From CAWUIO01 sp963922455 (lineage in GTDB: Bacteria > Bacteroidota > Bacteroidia > Cytophagales > Microscillaceae), in assembly GCA_963922455.1 (NCBI GenBank), contig CAWUIO010000041.1:1-49850 (forward strand): a stretch of DNA of 49,850 bases. Direction: 5' to 3'. Position numbers and translations under genes: made by a program. The notes under the pieces were generated by a model. It did no database searches and was not told where the DNA came from. It saw only the letters and a list, made by a program, of their open reading frames with translations. The stretch's first letter is position 1, and each line of letters opens with the position of its first letter. Below, one piece after another: positions 16,208-24,299 of the stretch.

Positions 16208-17269
16208 GTGAACGAAGCCGAAAAATATTTTAAAGGCCGAGGGGCCCAGATCAAACCGGCCAATCCATTTTTGAAAAATGAATATGGTCAATTTTTTGTA
16301 GAAGGCATCGATGCGCTTGAGGAACCAGCCCGTATTACTCAGGTGTTCCTTGAGCATAGCAAGCGTGCCCTCAGTAAAAACTCTAGCCCGGATTTGCCTT
16401 GGTCGTATTCTGTAAACCCTTATCAGGGCTGTGAACATGGCTGTGCGTATTGCTATGCCCGCTTGACCCACGAATATTGGGGATTTGGGGCGGGTATTGA
16501 TTTTGAAAGCAAATTGATTGTCAAAGAAAAAATTGCCCATACGCTCGAGAAAGAGTTTCGGAAGCCTAGCTACACACCAGCTTCCCTCATGCTTTCGGGG
16601 AACACCGATTGCTACCAACCCCTGGAAAAAAAATATAAATTAACCCGCTCCATTTTAGAACTAGCTTTGAAGTACCGCAATCCGGTGGGCATCATTACCA
16701 AAAATGCCTTGATTTTACGAGATCTGGATCTTTTACAAGAACTGGCGGCCCTTCATTTGGTACACGTATTTGTGAGTATTACGACCTTAGATGAGGCGCT
16801 AAGACGTCGTATGGAGCCCCGAACTAGCCATAGTGAACGAAAAATAGACATATTGTCCCAGCTAAGCCAGGCTAAAATTCCTTGTGGCCTGATGATGGCA
16901 CCCATAATTCCCGATATCAACGACCAGGAAATTCCAGAAATACTGAAAAGGGCTGCCGAGGCTGGGGCCCTCACCGCCCACTATACCGTGGTACGCCTTA
17001 ATGGGCGCATTGCCGAAGTCTTTGAAGATTGGGTCCGGAAAAATTTTCCCGACCGGGCCGACAAAGTCTTGAACAAAATTAGATCCCTGCACGCCGGAAA
17101 TTTGAGCGATTCGGAGTGGACGCGGCGGTTTACCGGAGAAGGGCCCTACGCCCAAAGTATCCACCAGCTTTTCAGGCTCATGCGGCAAAAGTATTTTGCT
17201 AACAAACAAATGCCGGCGTATGATTCGAGCCTCTTTCGTCGTTCGGGACAAGCTGGCTTGTTTGATTGA
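16208..17269 (+). CDS. PA0069-family radical SAM protein
   Basis: A 353-residue protein with GTG start. The N-terminal GRGAQIKPANPF motif and the cluster motif CEHGCAYCYA (Cys75, Cys79, Cys82; CX3CX2C) define the PA0069/Rv2578c group, related to spore photoproduct lyase. SGNTDCYQPLEKKYKLTR and FVSITTLDEALRRRMEPRTS are further family signatures. The enzyme binds a 4Fe-4S cluster and cleaves S-adenosylmethionine to a radical. The substrate of the family is not established; a role in nucleic acid repair is often proposed. It is monocistronic and followed by two dispersed repeats. Confidence 0.92.
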   Translation: MNEAEKYFKGRGAQIKPANPFLKNEYGQFFVEGIDALEEPARITQVFLEHSKRALSKNSSPDLPWSYSVNPYQGCEHGCAYCYARLTHEYWGFGAGIDFESKLIVKEKIAHTLEKEFRKPSYTPASLMLSGNTDCYQPLEKKYKLTRSILELALKYRNPVGIITKNALILRDLDLLQELAALHLVHVFVSITTLDEALRRRMEPRTSHSERKIDILSQLSQAKIPCGLMMAPIIPDINDQEIPEILKRAAEAGALTAHYTVVRLNGRIAEVFEDWVRKNFPDRADKVLNKIRSLHAGNLSDSEWTRRFTGEGPYAQSIHQLFRLMRQKYFANKQMPAYDSSLFRRSGQAGLFD

Positions 17270-17282
17270 GTGAAAAACCATA

Positions 17283-17416
17283 GGGGGGCTTGCCCGTGCC
17301 ATCATGAAGTAGCCGTTTGTCCGATTGCTGGGGGCACGGGCCGGGCTAGCCTGTCAAGCCGGCCCCCGCGCATACCAGCGGCGGTCTTGACCCATTCGGG
17401 CGGCTATCCCTAAGCC
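17283..17416 (-). repeat. Dispersed GC-rich repeat, copy 2 (subtype B)
   Basis: Read on the minus strand it starts GGCTTAGGGATAGCCGCCCG, contains GGGGGCCGGCTTGACAGG followed by CTAGCCCGGCCCGTGC, and ends GCACGGGCAAGCCCCC. The stem changed from GCGCGGG to GCACGGG on one side and from CCCGCGC to CCCGTGC on the other, which keeps the pairing. It shares its left half with copy 5 at 32.7 kb. Between this copy and copy 3 (17417-17605) I see no gene. Confidence 0.85.
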
Positions 17417-17605
17417 AGTATGGTAGTATGAGAGGAGAGCGCGGCGGGATGTCTATGCCAAAAATGTACAGGCTTCCTTTGTCCGGTAATGGGCTACCTG
17501 AGGGGGAGGGGCCAGACAAGTAAATTCATGGTCCAGATTTTTAAAGTCAAACAGCTGATGATCAGGCACTTAAATTAAGGCCTTTTTAAGGCTAGGCAGA
17601 GAAAT

Positions 17606-17732
17606 GGCTTAGGGATGGAGCGCATGTTTGAGCCCGTCGAGGCTTGCGGGAGGCAGGCGAGTAGCGAGAGCCCGACCCGCGCCCAAGCAGGTTTGAATCG
17701 GAATCAATTCAGGATGGCGCGGGGAAGCCCCT
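17606..17732 (+). repeat. Dispersed GC-rich repeat, copy 3
   Basis: Starts GGCTTAGGGATGGAGCGC, carries GGCGAGTAGCGAGAGCCC then GACCCGCGC, a unique AT-richer loop, and GCGCGGGGAAGCCCCT. It is inverted relative to copy 2 only 190 bases away, between two convergent genes. Confidence 0.85.
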
Positions 17733-17755
17733 AGATTTGAGAAAAGGCTTGCCTA

Positions 17756-18151
17756 CTAACTGTCATAAAAGGAAGCTTGGCCGGTTTCTTCGTCATAATA
17801 CGCCCCTCCATCCTCGCCAGGCACAATACCTTCTTGAAAACCATCGGCATCATAGTCGTTGAAGGGCTCGTAATTTTCATCATGGTAAAAGCGGCTGCGG
17901 GTGCCGTAGTACCAGTAATGATAATCATCGTAATCGTATGCACTCAAAGACCTTCGGTTCTGCCACTCATTTTCGTATTTTCTTTCATATAAAGCTTCTC
18001 GGCACACCAAGTCTCCTTCATGTTCTTCGGCACAATCTTCACAAATGGCTTGTCCCGTAAACGCGCATTGGGCAATGGCTGGTTTTTGGCAGCGTCTAAT
18101 CACAAAAAAGCCCCGGCGACATTCGCCTGTTTTTCCACTGAGATTATCCAT
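17756..18151 (-). CDS. Hypothetical Cys-rich protein with Tyr/Asp-rich tail
   Basis: A 131-residue protein I do not recognise. The first 50 residues carry six Cys (CRRGFFVIRRCQKPAIAQC, then AICEDCAEEHEGDLVC) with a His, spaced like a small treble-clef or B-box zinc site. The remainder is strongly acidic and aromatic (AYDYDDYHYWYYGTRSRFYH). It is last in a three-gene minus-strand block, 23 bases after the membrane protein at 18175, so it probably works with that protein. No signal peptide is seen. Zinc binding is inference from Cys spacing. Confidence 0.7.
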   Translation of the reverse strand: MDNLSGKTGECRRGFFVIRRCQKPAIAQCAFTGQAICEDCAEEHEGDLVCREALYERKYENEWQNRRSLSAYDYDDYHYWYYGTRSRFYHDENYEPFNDYDADGFQEGIVPGEDGGAYYDEETGQASFYDS

Positions 18152-18174
18152 GGGTCGTATTTCTTTTTCTAAGA

Positions 18175-19275
18175 TTAAGCAATTTTCTTTACTTTTTTAT
18201 AAGCTTGGCTTACGAGTGACAAAACTAGCTCAATGGAGGGGGCATAATGAATATCTTTATGCTTTTCCCGAGCTTTAAATTGGTGCACTTGGCGTTTTTC
18301 CCCGCGTTTGATCTTTACTTTTAAATCGCCCATTTGGGTTGTGGACTTTGGGTGAGGATTGGCTTCGTAGTGTTTGTTGGGCAAGCCTACCCGGACCCAG
18401 TAATTTGTCCGGATTTTATACTTGGTCTTGGTCTTGATTTTAGTTTTACCGCTTCGCCCCGACTTTTTACGCGTAATCTTACGCTTTTCTACATCATCTT
18501 GGATACGGAGGTGGATGAGGGTCCCATCTAACAAACGGGTTTGGATATCAAACCATTCGGCAGTATGCCAAGTAAAAAAAAGGCGAGGATATTTGCCGAA
18601 TATAAAATTACTTGCAAAAGTAAGGGCGAGCAATACCCAAAAGCTGATCATCGCCAGAGTTAGCCACTCATGCCTTCCCGTCACGGCAATGCCCCCCCCC
18701 AAGAGGGCTAGTGCGATCCACCCGTACACAACAATCTGACTAAGTATGCTCCTTTTATAATTTTGATATTGTTTGATTTGGTTGTCTTTTCGGGCCTTTG
18801 GCCGAAAATCTAATTGCAAGCGGATGAGCTCCTCGGGGTGGGTTTCTTCTTGGAGAATGTAGAGCAAGGGCACCACAAACTCCCGGAGCCAGTTGGGAAC
18901 ATCTTTAAACTTTAAGTAATAATACAAAATGAGGGAGCCTAGGCTAAGGATGGGCAAGGCTATCAGGGCAAACGTGATGACAGGATGAAAGAACCGAAAC
19001 TCCGACTCAAACAGGAGGGGGATACTAAACGGAGCCGCAAAAATCAGGATAAAAAAACCAACAATCGCTACGGTAGCCCAGTGCTTACGGGTTTGGTCGG
19101 CATAAAAATCAAACCGGGCTTGCCCCTTGAGCAAACCTAACCATTCTTGGGCCGTATGGACCCCTTCTAATTGCGATCTACGAACCGCCCTTCGCTGTTC
19201 CCGGTTTAAGCTAAAATAGGTTTGGAGAGCCAGACGGAGGGAGGAGATCATTCCAGGTTTTGATTCGATGGGCAT
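18175..19275 (-). CDS. Hypothetical two-helix membrane protein, paralogue A
   Basis: A 366-residue protein of unknown family. It starts with a helical segment (SLNREQRRAVRRSQLEGVHT, AQEWLGLLKGQ), then two hydrophobic segments at about residues 68-90 (VAIVGFFILIFAAPFSIPLL) and 100-122 (VITFALIALPILSLGSLILY). The block VPNWLREFVVPLLYILQEET follows, and then a large soluble C-terminal region with a very basic patch (KKSGRSGKTKIKTKTKYKIR). The same order and the block NYLRNFVLPLLYLLREES occur in the next gene, so the two are tandem paralogues. A second membrane pair lies near 180-215. Function is unknown; the basic domain may bind lipid heads or nucleic acid. Confidence 0.75.
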   Translation of the reverse strand: MPIESKPGMISSLRLALQTYFSLNREQRRAVRRSQLEGVHTAQEWLGLLKGQARFDFYADQTRKHWATVAIVGFFILIFAAPFSIPLLFESEFRFFHPVITFALIALPILSLGSLILYYYLKFKDVPNWLREFVVPLLYILQEETHPEELIRLQLDFRPKARKDNQIKQYQNYKRSILSQIVVYGWIALALLGGGIAVTGRHEWLTLAMISFWVLLALTFASNFIFGKYPRLFFTWHTAEWFDIQTRLLDGTLIHLRIQDDVEKRKITRKKSGRSGKTKIKTKTKYKIRTNYWVRVGLPNKHYEANPHPKSTTQMGDLKVKIKRGEKRQVHQFKAREKHKDIHYAPSIELVLSLVSQAYKKVKKIA

Positions 19276-19336
19276 GGGCTTTTAAAGATGGGGTGTTTTT
19301 TATGAAAACGTAGGCGTATGCCATGAGGTTTTTTAA

Positions 19337-20314
19337 TTAAAGGCTCAGGGGTTTTACGCGGCGATAGACTTGAGCCATCATGCGGGTGATTTGCTTGGGG
19401 TCTAAGGCTGGAGTTTTCTCAATATGTTTTTTTAATTTATTATACTCAACGCCGTGGTTTCCTTTAAAGGTGGTTTTGGTGGCAAAGATTTCTTCTTTTA
19501 GTTTGAGTTTGAACAAATGCCTTTTGCCCTTGTCCATATAGCCCATAGCTATACTGGGATCAGAGGAACTCTCTTCTTGTCGTTCATAAGCTTTTTTAGG
19601 CATAAGCAATTGCATTTGGTACAAGCATACTACCTTAAGTTTCACTTTATTGCCTTTGCTTTTGTAGCGTTGTCTTTCGCGGATGATGAGCGATATTCGT
19701 ATTTTAAGCAAGGTCCGGTCGGCGAGTTGGGTGACAATCTCTATCAGATCGCCCTCAAAAAATACTTGTTTTCGGCTGGCAGTCCAGCTGGTTTTTTCTT
19801 GGGCTTTTAAGTTAGGATCATCTGTACGCTCTTTGATGTTTTTTATAGAATGAAGGTTGACCTGCAAGTCAATAGCCTGATCAGGTTCACTTTCTTCTCT
19901 GAGTAAATACAAGAGGGGTAGTACAAAGTTTCGAAGGTAATTGGGGAGGTCATACTTTTTTAGAGGGTTTCGGTATTTGATGCCATAATAAATCATCGGG
20001 AGGAGGACCAGTACACCCATAACAATCCCAGTAATTGGATTAAATAATTCATTGACCGCCAAAAAAAGAAATACCCCCCCCAAGATGCCATAATACAAGC
20101 AGCCGATGCTAGTCACATCCTTGGGCTTAAACTTTTCTATAAACTCATCGATCTGTCGGTCATATTCGGCCAATCCCCGGAGCAGCTGGAGCCAGTCCTG
20201 GGCACTCCGGGAGCCTTGGATGTATTTGCTCTCTAAAATTTGATTTTGTTCCGGATTGAGGGTCTTCCGAAAGTTCTCAATTTGATCCAGTAATTCCTTC
20301 TTGCTCGGCTCCAT
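19337..20314 (-). CDS. Hypothetical two-helix membrane protein, paralogue B
   Basis: A 325-residue protein paralogous to the one at 18175. It has an N-terminal helical part (ESKYIQGSRSAQDWLQLLRG), hydrophobic segments near residues 72-90 (CLYYGILGGVFLFLAV) and 93-110 (ITGIVMGVLVLLPMIYYG), the shared block YLRNFVLPLLYLLREESEPD, and a soluble region of charged beta strands (LIEIVTQLADRTLLKIRISL) ending VYRRVKPLSL. The partner ends SQAYKKVKKIA at the same place. It is first in the three-gene block. Duplication followed by divergence is clear, but no known family is recognised. Confidence 0.75.
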   Translation of the reverse strand: MEPSKKELLDQIENFRKTLNPEQNQILESKYIQGSRSAQDWLQLLRGLAEYDRQIDEFIEKFKPKDVTSIGCLYYGILGGVFLFLAVNELFNPITGIVMGVLVLLPMIYYGIKYRNPLKKYDLPNYLRNFVLPLLYLLREESEPDQAIDLQVNLHSIKNIKERTDDPNLKAQEKTSWTASRKQVFFEGDLIEIVTQLADRTLLKIRISLIIRERQRYKSKGNKVKLKVVCLYQMQLLMPKKAYERQEESSSDPSIAMGYMDKGKRHLFKLKLKEEIFATKTTFKGNHGVEYNKLKKHIEKTPALDPKQITRMMAQVYRRVKPLSL

Positions 20315-20415
20315 AAATGCTTAAATTGAAAGGTACCCTGTTCGCTACCCAAATTATGCAATTTTTGGCAATAAAGAACTTCCTCGCAAAGGGTAATGAG
20401 TATAAAGGGGAGATT

Positions 20416-21642
20416 TTAAGAGATAAGCTCCTCGTAGCTTGCCCGTAGCAAATCACATTGTTTTTTCCAGGTAAAATGCTGTATCAGGTGTTTTTGGGCC
20501 CTAAGCCCCATTTCTTGGATTTGCTCGGGATATTCCAAGCTAAGGCGAATTTGTCGGGCCAAATCGGCGGGCCGACCTGGGCGGGCAAATAGGGCCATAT
20601 CCGGATCGGGTAAAATTTCTCGTACGGCGGGTAAATCAGAAGCCAATACAGGAGTGGCCAAAGCCATACTTTCCAGGATTTTTAAGGGAGAGCAACCTTG
20701 CTCTAGATTCCGACGACAGGCTTGCAGAGGAGCCAGGCTCAGGTGTGCTTGGGAGAGCAAGGCATACAGTTCTTTTTTAGGTAATTCAAAATACCATTGT
20801 ATTTGGGAGGAGACTTCCAGCTTTTCGGCCAGTCGACGAAAGGGGCGGGCATATTTTTCCCGGTTAGAAGAGCAGATCACGAGCTTCAACTCCGGGAAAT
20901 CTTGCAGGTATTTTAAAGATCTTAAGGTTTCTTCAATACCTTGCCAGGCTTGTAAAGCCCCAAAGTAGAGGATATAGGGGCTAGGGGGGCCAAGTCGTGG
21001 GCCGGGAGGCAAGCTGGGGATTTCGGCCCCATTGGGGATAACTTGTATTTTTTGAGAGGGTATCCCATCTTTTACCAAATAATCTCGGATTACCCCAGAG
21101 GGGCATACGAGAAGATCGGCCGCTTGCATACATATTTTTTCGCGCCCCCGTATCTTTTCTAAGGTTTTCTCAGATACCCAAGGGTAGCGGTAAGGTAGCT
21201 CGATAGAGGGGAGGCCGTTTACCTCATAGACGAGCTTTGGTTTATTGGGGAGCGTCCCGCTAAGCTCAATCAAGGCTAAGCCAGACCAAGGATCTCTGAA
21301 GTGAAACAATTTCCAGGCATGGTCTCGGGAAACTTTTTGGGTTAACCATTGGGAAAATTCTTGACTTCTTTTTAGAAAATTAGGCTCTTCTGATTGAAAA
21401 CGAAAGATTTCGGCCCATTCTTCCCTTTGATAATTGGGTAACTTGGAGGAGCCTATTACAAATAATTGCCCCGGAGGGAAGCTTTTGAAAAGTGTTTGGG
21501 CAAAATAATACATGTGGGTTGCGGCTCCTTTACTGCTGGGATATAAGTCAAATGCGGCGTAAAGACATTGGGGCTGTAGGGGAGAGTTCGGGCCTGGAAG
21601 AATACTGCTTTTAGGATTTATCATATATCTTTGAAGAAGCAT
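20416..21642 (-). CDS. Family 4 glycosyltransferase
   Basis: A 408-residue GT-B glycosyltransferase. The N-terminal half contains YAAFDLYPSSKGAATHMYYF, the acceptor-side glycine-rich loop. The C-terminal half has IQVIPNGAEIPSL, YILYFGALQAWQGIEETLRS and the donor-binding motif EQGCSPLKILESMALATPVL ending ASDLPAVREI, where the Glu residues contact the nucleotide-sugar ribose as in GT4 enzymes. It transfers a sugar from a nucleotide donor, probably in surface polysaccharide or glycolipid synthesis. It stands alone rather than in a polysaccharide cluster. The start could also be the ATG at 21624. Confidence 0.88.
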   Translation of the reverse strand: MLLQRYMINPKSSILPGPNSPLQPQCLYAAFDLYPSSKGAATHMYYFAQTLFKSFPPGQLFVIGSSKLPNYQREEWAEIFRFQSEEPNFLKRSQEFSQWLTQKVSRDHAWKLFHFRDPWSGLALIELSGTLPNKPKLVYEVNGLPSIELPYRYPWVSEKTLEKIRGREKICMQAADLLVCPSGVIRDYLVKDGIPSQKIQVIPNGAEIPSLPPGPRLGPPSPYILYFGALQAWQGIEETLRSLKYLQDFPELKLVICSSNREKYARPFRRLAEKLEVSSQIQWYFELPKKELYALLSQAHLSLAPLQACRRNLEQGCSPLKILESMALATPVLASDLPAVREILPDPDMALFARPGRPADLARQIRLSLEYPEQIQEMGLRAQKHLIQHFTWKKQCDLLRASYEELIS

Positions 21643-21709
21643 TTGGGGCAGGAGGGTGCATCCTGTACTTTAAAGCTAGTTATAATTGCGTGAAATTTTT
21701 TAAAGATAT

Positions 21710-22087
21710 ATGGCAAAGTTTTTTCTTATGCTGGGGGGGCTGATGGGTGTCTTATCGGTAGCTATTGGCGCTTTTGGGGCCCACGCGCTTAAATCCATAC
21801 TAGAAGCCAATCAGCGAGTGGATACATTCGAGTTGGCATCTCGCTACCATTTTTACCATACAGGGGCCCTCTTAGTTTTGGGGATTCTCCTTAAAATGTA
21901 CCCCTCTCGTTGGTTTATTTGGTCAGGATATAGCTTTTTTATAGGGATCCTTATCTTTTCAGGCTCCTTGTACCTCTTATCCTTGACCGGAAAAACTTGG
22001 TTGGGGGCCATCACCCCACTGGGAGGACTTGCCCTGATTGCCGCTTGGGTTTTTATGATGCTTGGTATTAGCTCTATGAGCAACTAA
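21710..22087 (+). CDS. DUF423 inner-membrane protein
   Basis: A 125-residue protein with four hydrophobic segments: LGGLMGVLSVAIGAFGAHAL, HTGALLVLGILLKM, FIWSGYSFFIGILIFSGSLY and LGGLALIAAWVFMML. GAFGAHALK near the start and the conserved FSGSLYLLSLTG identify the DUF423 (YgdD) family, found widely in bacteria without a proven function. It converges on the peroxiredoxin-like gene with only 9 bases between stops, so their transcripts must overlap at the 3' ends. Confidence 0.92.
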   Translation: MAKFFLMLGGLMGVLSVAIGAFGAHALKSILEANQRVDTFELASRYHFYHTGALLVLGILLKMYPSRWFIWSGYSFFIGILIFSGSLYLLSLTGKTWLGAITPLGGLALIAAWVFMMLGISSMSN

Positions 22088-22096
22088 GACCAAGAT

Positions 22097-22651
22097 TTAG
22101 GCTCTCAATTCTGCTTGGGCAAAGTCGGAAATTTCTTCTATGCTCATATGATCGTGAATAGATTTTCCATAACGAGCTACTTGGATTGATAGGTTTTCAT
22201 CAATTAGAAAGTCGGCAGGGATAATGGTAGAACCTTTTTCTTTGACTTTAAAGTCCAGGCCTAATTTTTTGGCCATCCGGGCGTGATGCTGAAAATCTCT
22301 CTTCAACATAGACAAGAAGGTCTTGTAGGGAGAACTTTCCACCCCGTATAGGGCATATAGATCTTTTTGAGGGTCACTAATTATAGGCACGGGAAACATT
22401 TCCTGGTGAAAGATGCTTCGTTCTATGATTTGCTTATCCGACTCAAAGACAAATAGCATTTCCAAGCGGTCTTTTAATTGGGGACTAGCCTTTTTAAGAC
22501 GATGGATTTGCAAATTGCAAAAAGGACAAGCTACATTCCTAAAAAAACTTAAAAGAATACGTTTGCCTTTAAAATCTTCTAATTGTATGCGACGGCCTTG
22601 GACATCGTACACCGAAAAGTGTTTGGCCGACTGCTTCGGAAATACTTTCAT
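22097..22651 (-). CDS. AhpC/TSA-type peroxiredoxin-like protein
   Basis: A 184-residue thioredoxin-fold protein. FKGKRILLSFFRNVACPFCN contains the active site CPFC at residues 42-45, where Cys42 is at the peroxidatic position. DRLEMLFVFESDKQIIERS and PVPIISDPQKDLYALYGVES follow the peroxiredoxin pattern, and STIIPADFLIDENLSIQVAR gives the cis-Pro strand. It most likely reduces peroxides or works as a thiol reductase in the cytoplasm. The second Cys three residues later is unusual for classical AhpC but common in Bacteroidota homologues. It has no operon partner. Confidence 0.85.
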   Translation of the reverse strand: MKVFPKQSAKHFSVYDVQGRRIQLEDFKGKRILLSFFRNVACPFCNLQIHRLKKASPQLKDRLEMLFVFESDKQIIERSIFHQEMFPVPIISDPQKDLYALYGVESSPYKTFLSMLKRDFQHHARMAKKLGLDFKVKEKGSTIIPADFLIDENLSIQVARYGKSIHDHMSIEEISDFAQAELRA

Positions 22652-22761
22652 GGTTAGTAAAGCTTATTTGAATAGAAGTTGGTTTGGTTTATTACCAAAA
22701 CCCTATAAATTTTGGATAGGTTGCTCATACATTCGTTTTAAGTTTATTTTAACACCCTAGT

Positions 22762-24015
22762 ATGCACCCGCAGGATTCTTCGGCTTTAGGCGCCGAATGG
22801 CAAATTTTACTCGATCCGGAGATTCAAGACTTTATTCGGAAAAACCCAAAGTTGAATGTGCCAGAGTGGGTGCTAAGACCCGGGAAATTGCCCAGTCATT
22901 GGCCTATCCGAGCCATAGCAGAGCAAATTAAGGCCTATCAAAAGGCTCAGAAGAAATTACCCAGTTGGGCCAAACACCCCGGTATTTTGTACGAGAGTTT
23001 GGCTATGGAGCAGTGCTCTTCTGAAATAACGGCTTTGAGAAAAACCCGGGACTGGCACGGGCAGGTTTGTGTAGATTTATGCGGGGGCTTAGGTGTCGAT
23101 ACTTACCATTGGGCGAGTCGCTTTAGGGAAGTACATTATATTGAGGAAAATACCCATTTGTACGAAGCGGTCTCTCATAATATGAAGGTATTAGGCTGTT
23201 CCAACGTGCATATGCACCCCAAAAGTGCCGAAACCTTCCTAGAACACGCCCCAAGCGCCGATTTGATTTATATAGACCCTTCTCGAAGGAGTGCCCGTAA
23301 ATCCCGGGTCTTTCAATTGTCGGATTGCCGCCCTCGGGTAGATTTACTTATGGAGCAATTAGAATTACTAGGTAAGAAAATCCTTCTAAAGCTATCTCCA
23401 TTTCTGGATATCCAGCAAGCCTGCCTAGCCTTAGAAGCAGCCACCCAGCGCTATTCTGTAGAAAAAATCCAAATTATAGCCTATCAAAATGAAGTAAAAG
23501 AACTGCTTTTTTGTCTTGGGCCATCCCAAAAGGAGCCGGACATCCCTATGGAGGCGATTAATCTCACAAACAAGCACGAATGGACATTTCACTTCACTCG
23601 AGCGCAAGAAATACAAGCCCAGCCTCAATACAGCTTGCCGGCATACTACTTGTTGGAGCCTTTTGCTCCAATACGCAAAGCGGGGGCCTTCCAGTTTTTT
23701 GCTCAAAGCTATGATCTGGGCAAATTACACCCGAATAGTCACCTTTATACCCTCCCAGATGCTCCGGGAGTAAGAGATAAACTAAAGGAAATCCCAGCCC
23801 GGATTTTTAAAATTGAGGCACAAATTCCCTATCAAAAGAAAAGCCTGGCCGCTCATCTTCCCCAAAAGCAAGCCCATATCCAAACCCGCAACTTCCCAGA
23901 TTCGGTGCCGCAAATCCGTAAAAAAATGGGAATTCGCGAGGGGGGCTTACAGTACATCTTCGCTACCACCCTACTCGACGGACAGCTTTGCCTGCTGCTA
24001 TGCCGTAAAATTTAA
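22762..24015 (+). CDS. PG_1098-type class I SAM-dependent methyltransferase (THUMP-like)
   Basis: A 417-residue protein. The Rossmann methyltransferase core is VCVDLCGGLGVDTYHWASRF (SAM motif I) with EVHYIEENTHLYEAV (motif II) and the catalytic-region motif DLIYIDPSRRSARKSRVFQL. Flanking domains correspond to the ferredoxin-like and THUMP-like domains of Porphyromonas PG_1098-type proteins, widespread in Bacteroidota. The family probably methylates RNA, but the target base has not been shown. It is followed by the operator region of aceB and seems monocistronic. Confidence 0.88.
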   Translation: MHPQDSSALGAEWQILLDPEIQDFIRKNPKLNVPEWVLRPGKLPSHWPIRAIAEQIKAYQKAQKKLPSWAKHPGILYESLAMEQCSSEITALRKTRDWHGQVCVDLCGGLGVDTYHWASRFREVHYIEENTHLYEAVSHNMKVLGCSNVHMHPKSAETFLEHAPSADLIYIDPSRRSARKSRVFQLSDCRPRVDLLMEQLELLGKKILLKLSPFLDIQQACLALEAATQRYSVEKIQIIAYQNEVKELLFCLGPSQKEPDIPMEAINLTNKHEWTFHFTRAQEIQAQPQYSLPAYYLLEPFAPIRKAGAFQFFAQSYDLGKLHPNSHLYTLPDAPGVRDKLKEIPARIFKIEAQIPYQKKSLAAHLPQKQAHIQTRNFPDSVPQIRKKMGIREGGLQYIFATTLLDGQLCLLLCRKI

Positions 24016-24178
24016 TCGAGCACTTTCCTCTTCTCAAGCAAATATTTCTAAAGTATCTTCCTCTAATACCTATGTAGCATCCGGCTCTCCTCGGAGGATG
24101 CAATATTTTCCTTGAAAATGAAAAAAAATCGGCGCGCCGAGTAAATCTTTCGAAAATATTTCTCGTAAAATTCACTGT

Positions 24179-24257
24179 TAGCGAAATTTCGCTTGCAAAT
24201 AAGCGCTCGCTTTTTTAGATTTGAAGTGTAGTGTTCACTAATAGCGAAATTTCGCTA
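24179..24257. promoter_or_regulatory. Two 16-bp palindromic operators upstream of aceBA
   Basis: TAGCGAAATTTCGCTT (24179-24194) and the perfect palindrome TAGCGAAATTTCGCTA (24242-24257) are each preceded by TTCACT. Their starts are 63 bases apart, six turns of B-DNA. The second ends 42 bases before the aceB ATG. This is the layout of a dimer pair that binds cooperatively and represses or activates the glyoxylate shunt genes. The regulator is not encoded beside it. Confidence 0.7.
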
Positions 24258-24299
24258 GTTTTTTATAAACCTTTTTTCACTTATACGCTAACCTTAATC

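Noticed and set aside
17277..17755. Additional gene or RNA gene between the two repeats at 17.3-17.7 kb
   Set aside because: No open frame with sensible composition, no tRNA fold and no conserved ribosomal sequence; GC-rich content is explained by the two repeat copies.
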